From Arctopsyche grandis (taxonomy: Eukaryota > Arthropoda > Insecta > Trichoptera > Hydropsychidae): DNA of 64,000 nucleotides. The notes beneath the pieces were generated by a model. That model searched no databases. It had not been told where the DNA came from and saw only the letters and a list, made by a program, of their open reading frames with translations. Positions 59,401 through 64,000 of the stretch are shown here, piece by piece (within the stretch, counting starts at the first letter, position 1; each line of letters starts with the position of its first letter). The translations under genes and the position numbers were made by a program. Where the stretch lies: NCBI RefSeq assembly GCF_051622035.1, contig NC_135367.1, positions 29,094,001-29,158,000 on the forward strand. Reading direction: 5' to 3'.

Positions 59401-60337
59401 GTTCGCTCATCGATTCTTGAGCTATCTCTTGCATCGCCGAGTGCTGCCTTCGCAATAGGTCCTCTTGGCGCTGTTGTTCTATCATTGCATGTTGCTGGTA
59501 AATACGCTCCACCATTTCATCCTGAAATGAGAAAGTTCAATTATATATTTACAATACTGTAAAAAGTTGGTCTATCAAGTGAACAAAAGGCCGAAACCTT
59601 TTGCAGGACGTAAAGATACGATGAATTTATTCCTTTTCATTCTCAACCCACTTAATGTAACGTGTATTTTTATATAAAAAAAAACTGAAAAGTTTTAAGT
59701 AAGGTAAATAAATCTGCATATTATTATGAACCAATCGACTTGAAGAAATTTTTGGTTTATTATACTTAATTTTATTTACAAATGCTCTACGAAAGTGTTC
59801 AAGCTATTGGTCAATGTTTTAAAGTTGCTTGTGTGTATTTTTATTTTAAGATAATCATTCAAAAATAGCATCTTCGTATAATTATACTCAGAAATATGAC
59901 ATTGTACAATAATAGCATTATGGTTAACGGTAGCGTTTCCCAGATTGTTTTGGCCTCTCGAATTCCACACTGACCTCTAATTCAGCTCTCCACTGTTATC
60001 AGGTATTTATAATCGGTTTAAATACTCCTCGCAGCATATTATTACATTATATATATCACCCGTATAGGATTTAAAATATCAGATATATTTTCGTAATCAA
60101 AAATTGACCTAACCTACAGAGTTTTAGGTTATGAATACGTTTGTGTTTGGAAACAGGCGAAGAGCCGACGTATACGATGCTGAGTGTTCTGATAGTAACT
60201 TTTAAAGGAATTTCAGGTTGTATATAATGGAAACCGGCATTCGAATGGAGGTTCGATCAGTTCTGTCATCCGATCCAAGTTCTAGTAGTGTAGTGAATTG
60301 AAGTTTCAATGATTACCTCCTCGCCTCGATCCGCCAT
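53450..60337 (-). CDS. SF3B2: Splicing factor 3B subunit 2 (SAP145)
   Basis: A U2 snRNP subunit that helps hold the branch site. Coding exons (-): 60337-60317, 59521-58660, 58589-58459, 58257-58085, 58005-57810, 57734-57525, 57412-57210, 56619-56469, 56391-56188, 56096-56018, 55938-55767, 55664-55540, 53795-53593, 53518-53450; 2799 nt, about 932 residues (human 895). Order: a Gln/Met/Pro/Gly-rich N-terminal region, an acidic patch (EYDAEDDEGDSDEENE), a Lys-rich NLS-like block, DUF382 (VAELKQLVSRPDVVEMYDVT, VPRHWCYKRKYLQGKRGIEK), a PSP proline-rich domain (GDLSEELRTALGMPVGP, VPPPWLIAQQRYGPPPSYPN), acidic/TPGE repeats and the conserved end KKYKEFKF. The N-terminal SAP motif of human SF3B2 is not seen. 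The start MADRGEE has a good context (aaacATGG). The fifth donor is uncertain: 57810 (gttggt) joins to 57734, or 57806 (gtacat) to 57727; both keep frame. Confidence 0.95.
53853..55509 (-). mobile_element. Tc1/mariner-like transposon in SF3B2 intron 12, inactive
   Basis: The ends CACCCAGCGCAAAGCGAAGC and GCTTCGCTTTGCGCTGGGTA are inverted repeats that extend about 28 bp (to TTATCAGT), with TA on both sides (53851-53852, 55510-55511). The - strand transposase is broken into frames at 55289-54996 (RDERILKRILLQNTFKTASE), 54956-54738 ([10 protein letters not shown]) and 54724-54494 (FHDDSAPAHRSKF), then SSDLNIIEN near 54400. As in the element at 10840, an A/T-rich insert with splice-like borders separates the second and third catalytic residues. 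Its sequence is otherwise quite different, so it is a separate family. Confidence 0.88.
59522..60316 (-). other. SF3B2 intron 1
   Basis: A 795-bp phase 0 intron between the 21-nt first coding exon (donor gtaatc) and exon 2 (acceptor ctcatttcag). AT-rich; I see nothing else in it. Confidence 0.75.
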
Positions 60338-60648
60338 GTTTGTTTGAGGTACAGAACAGTAGGCGCGATGTTCGTCCAGCAGACGAAGCAATTAAAGCCC
60401 TGAAGGGGGCTCAAGTTAGGGCGGAGCACCCACTTTTAGCGGCTGCCGGTTGACAGCAGACGCAGTTCGGTCAAATCGCAACCAAACCACATCAAATGCA
60501 CGCCATGGTCTTGACACCTTTATTAACGGCCTTCCATTATTTACGATTTTCATTTTAACTAAATATTATTTATTCACCACTGGTTGGTCGTGTTTAGACT
60601 TTAAGAGTGATGATGAAATTCTAAAAAAATAATCGAGTATATGCTTAC

Positions 60649-60714
60649 CAATTTTGGTTTTTGTAGAGATACTTGCAACTTGACATTAGTTTTCGGGCCG
60701 TAATTTTGAAGCAT
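60649..60714 (-). CDS. Possible alternative first exon of SF3B2
   Basis: On the - strand an ATG at 60714 opens 22 codons (MLQNYGPKTNVKLQVSLQKP and KL) ending at a strong donor gtaagc, phase 0. That phase joins in frame to SF3B2 exon 2 at 59521. It lies 310 bases upstream of the main start. I do not recognise the peptide, and it could equally be 5' UTR or chance. Confidence 0.25.
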
Positions 60715-60854
60715 CTGTTCTAATTTATAAAATTTAAATATTTACTGTTGTGGTTTTTATAAAAATGTGTCGACACACTAATCATTTGTGATCATATACT
60801 TATATATGTAGTTGAGTTGTATATATGAATTCAATGGGTAACAGTCACCGCAAC

Positions 60855-61215
60855 GAATGTTAAAAAATTGAAAATGTTCGTTTACCATGAATATGTACAT
60901 ATGAAAAACGATTAGTATATATATCAGTGGCGTGTGGTAAAACTCTCTCTCCCCCCGTCGTACATCCTCACTTAATTTGCGCGAGCAGGATACAAGAGAA
61001 ACAGGCTTTTCCTCCCGTATCCTGTGCGCACACATTAAACAAGGCTGTATGACAAAAAAAGAGAGATAATTTCACCGCATGCTACTGATATATATTATAT
61101 ATACATAGTACCGTTTACCATGCACCCTTTTTTATCTCTCGATTTTCGATCTTTGCCTTCCGATGTTTGCTTTTTCGATCTTTTGACTTTCGGTGCCGTG
61201 AGGTAGACACGAATT
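60855..61215 (-). mobile_element. Foldback element with CAGTG inner ends, inverted copy 2
   Basis: Inverse of 43305-43690: CAGTGGCGTGTGGTAAAACT at 60930, ccgcatgctactg to 61088, then the A/T link and ttttgactttcggtgccgtg. Ends and order agree with copy 1, so the whole block moves as a unit. Confidence 0.6.
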
Positions 61216-61300
61216 CAATATAATACAGAGCCGGCTCCAAGCTAAATAGCGCCCTTGGAAAAAAACAAGTTTGTCTCCCCCCCCCCCCCCTTAATGATTA

Positions 61301-62081
61301 CACTGGGCAACAAAAACAATTACCAGAGCGGAGACTAATCAATCTTTGCTAAGTTTGACCGAATGAATTCGAATATGACAATGATTTTTGTTGCTTCGCT
61401 CTTGCTTACAAGATATGAGCGTTTAAAAAAATGCGCAATTTTTACAGTTTTTTGGCTTTTGCGGTCTTTAATTCAAAATCTAGTATCGCCGTGCTCAAAC
61501 TGAGTATTGGAATCAATAGTCGGATGTTTTTCTATTGATTGTGATTGTTTATTGTTTTAAAATACTTATAATTAATTGTCTAGCAAATTTTAAAAGTCAA
61601 AAATATATATATTTTTTACGGATTTTTTCTCCGTGCTATTTTGCTTTTATTTGGCCAGTTTTTTATTTAACCACGTTTATAAGGAATGGTTTTCTATCTC
61701 AATATATTTTTTAAATCTAAACGTACTAGCTCGAGTGGTAATTGCGATAGAAAGACTTTTGTTGGTGGCCATGTTTATGACGCAGATAGCATTGGTGCAA
61801 GTGAGATGGCATGTAGTCCACCTCACTGAATACAGCGGTCGGACATCTGACTATTGGTTCCGATACTCACTTTGAGCACAGCAATACTAGATTTTGAGTT
61901 AAAGACCGCAAAAGCCAAAAAAACTGTAAAAATTGCGCATTCTTTTAAACCCTCATATCTCCTAAAAGAGAGCGAACCAACAAAAATCATTATCATATTC
62001 GAATTCAATGGGTCAAACTTAGTAAAGATTGATTAGTCTCCGCTCTGGTAACTAAAACACGTGATTTTTTGTTGCTCAGTG
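61301..62081. mobile_element. Long-terminal-inverted-repeat foldback element
   Basis: 781 bp, starting CACTGGGCAACAAAAACAAT and ending attttttgttgctcagtg. The arms of about 220-230 bases pair with ~85-90% identity by eye (gagcggagactaatcaatct / agattgattagtctccgctc). TTA on both sides (61298-61300, 62082-62084) looks like a 3-bp duplication. The middle (61526-61850) has no transposase. Class uncertain; a PIF/Harbinger-type MITE is possible. Confidence 0.8.
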
Positions 62082-62084
62082 TTA

Positions 62085-62690
62085 TCAGCCCATTATATAA
62101 AACATTCAGATGTTACTAAAAGTGTACATTTTTTTCAAATAATACAATAAAAAACAACAACTGCATGTCGATCAAATAATTGAATCATATGGAATGACGT
62201 GTGCAACTACATCACGTTTCTTTCTGCTCAGACTTTTTGAAAGCTTTCCACTTTTTTTCGTCTGACGAAATTTGTTATTATTATTTTTTTTTACTAGCCT
62301 CTTCTTACTACACTTACTACGACATTTGGGTTCTTATCTGATCGTTTTCAAACTTTGTCATTTTGCTCGGTGTGGTCATCAATATATGTGGAAATGAAGT
62401 CCACCATTACGATGGTGAAAAATAATCGTAATAGACACGTTTGAAAATACTCCATAATCTTTATTGTCCACATTGGCGCATTTGTCCACACTGTTCCGAT
62501 CGTTTTTTCTGTCCCTTGCTATGTCAGATTTTAATTGTTTAAATGCCTATAACTTTTTTCATTCTATATTTTATAGAATTTACTTTATAGGTTCTCATTA
62601 TCACTCATATATATTTTTAGTTCACGCATAGTGTTAATAATGAATGTTAAAATGTTGATCGATATAGTTGTTATGTTTGTCTCGTCGTAG
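62085..62690. other. Unremarkable AT-rich stretch
   Basis: No gene, structured RNA or repeat recognised. Confidence 0.6.
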
Positions 62691-63690
62691 GGCTTCCAAG
62701 CCGGCTTAAACCGAAACCAAAAAACCGGCTTTTTGACCATTTTTCAAAAAACTTTTTAAGGTTTTCTTTAATTAATGTTTTTTTTCCTCAAAACTAACAA
62801 TTGTGAATTTCAAATTTCTACGAAAGATCAAAAAAAAAAAATTCGGGTGTGACCAACCCATGACTTTATCTATGTATTTGAGGAATATAAGAAGGTTACA
62901 AAACAAAATTCGATATTGAACTGATGACTATGATAGCGATACAAATTGAGCGCAAATGTATGGAAACTTGCACAAAACAAAAGTTCTACTTCCGGTTGTC
63001 TGATTGTGTTCAAATTTTTTTTATTACTAAAAATCACTATCAGTATCATACTCATTAAATATCAAGAAAATAAAAATAATTTTAAAGATCAAAATAAAAT
63101 ATTGAAATATTGTTTAAAAAAAAAAATACTACTTCCGGTTTACGAATTCTGACCAAAACCCTACCAGCTCTAAGTTAGTACATAAAGGATAGAAATATAA
63201 ATTTTCAGCTTAATACGTTCAGGGGTGCGGACAGAGTAGTGGGCACAACATTTTTGACCTTTCTACGAGGAAAAAAATCCCACTTCCGATTTAGTTAGTG
63301 GTTTGGGAGATAATTGAATTCAAAAACATAAAAAAAAGGGAACACCTATAAGGCGAGGTACCATTTCCGGTCAACTTAAAAATTTGAAAAAAATTTACGT
63401 CGTGTCGATAAGAATTTCAGTAACCGATACTAAGTTTCAGTTCGATAGGACTAACGGTGTTAAAAATATCCCCAAAATACACACCCACACAGACACACAC
63501 ACCCACACAGACACACACACAGACACACACACACACACACACACACACATTTTTTCTAGATCATGAAAACGTGATCAGTGATCGATTCTGAGTTCGAATC
63601 AGTCAAAATCTCGAGTTCGAATTTTCGCATGATCACAAAACTTCATCTATTGTTACTACGTACATAGATAAAGTAAAAATGAAAGAAAAA
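62691..63690 (+). repeat. ACTTCCGG-box repeat, copy 3
   Basis: Begins GGCTTCCAAGCCGGC, comparable with the end of the 19865 element. It carries cttccggttgtctgatt, tacttccggtttacgaatt, accatttccggtcaac, a CACACAGA microsatellite (63479-63550) and atgaaaacgtgatcagtgat. The family's right end is not clear here. 63691-64000 is AT-rich, with a tail similar to the Hairless-intron repeat (catacaaagtctctttt). Confidence 0.6.
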
Positions 63691-64000
63691 AAAAATCAAC
63701 CAATAAAATCGTCGTCATAGAAACTTTGACTTGTTTTTGACGTTCCCAACCAAAAATACTTACATACATACAAACTTACATACAAAGTCTCTTTTGAAAT
63801 TACATATATATTAGATTTTCTAGACTTTTTTTCTCCACTTAAAAATCTTTAGCACGTCTGACGCTCAGTATATAAATATTTAGAAATTTTGACATAAAAC
63901 ATAAAAAAGTTCGCCACCCGACATTTATGATATCTTATTTTACGATGGTAAAAAAATATCTAGTTTTGTTTTTGTTATTATAAATAGGATTTTATATTGT

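Noticed and set aside
60320..60455. A + strand frame DEAIKALKGAQVRAEHPLL opposite SF3B2 exon 1
   Set aside because: It has no suitable ATG, ends after about 50 codons and resembles no family I recognise. A divergent gene cannot be supported.
24405..63550. CRISPR-like arrays or a prokaryotic system
   Set aside because: Repeats here are microsatellites, minisatellites and transposons; there are no regularly spaced identical repeats with unique spacers, and the DNA is eukaryotic.

Overview
The window is nuclear DNA from an insect: AT-rich, intron-bearing genes and dense transposon remnants. The arthropod-specific Notch antagonist Hairless is present, and the MTA-like and SF3B2 proteins resemble insect versions most closely. 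I cannot name the order.

Left third (1-30.5 kb): an MTA1-like gene (NuRD chromatin-remodelling subunit) on the + strand. Its first coding exon lies left of the window and its last ends at 29975. Two large introns (557-14995 and 15104-24698) hold most of the DNA. They contain four copies of a ~250-bp TAA-flanked MITE, an inactive Tc1/mariner-like transposon, two inverted copies of a ~770-bp hAT-like element, a 1.6-kb repeat with inverted ends, LINE and SINE pieces and GC-rich tracts.

Middle: 30-35.2 kb has no gene that I can see. Hairless runs on the - strand from 39158 to 35223 in four coding exons. The last exon is only 29 nt and encodes the CtBP-binding tail PLNLSKH. The block 39.7-47.0 kb is transposon graveyard: nested hAT, jockey-type LINE and an unclassified insert, LTR-like repeats and foldback elements.

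Right: an eIF4A3-like DEAD-box helicase gene (+, 47126-52986) has a divergent GC-rich first exon and a 4.5-kb intron full of transposons. It lies tail to tail with SF3B2 (-, 60337-53450, 14 coding exons), a U2 snRNP subunit. One SF3B2 intron holds a second Tc1/mariner-like element. The last 3.3 kb is again repeats.

All four genes are regulatory or housekeeping nuclear factors: chromatin (MTA), Notch repression (Hairless), exon junction complex (eIF4A3-like) and splicing (SF3B2). I see no new multi-gene system. The most interesting points are the Hairless micro-exon, the unusual eIF4A3-like N-lobe, an intron-like insert at the same place in two Tc1/mariner transposases, and a three-level nested insertion that can be resolved from its target-site duplications. 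Splice sites were assigned by eye from GT/AG signals, phase and homology remembered from the families. Exon sums are in frame for all four genes.
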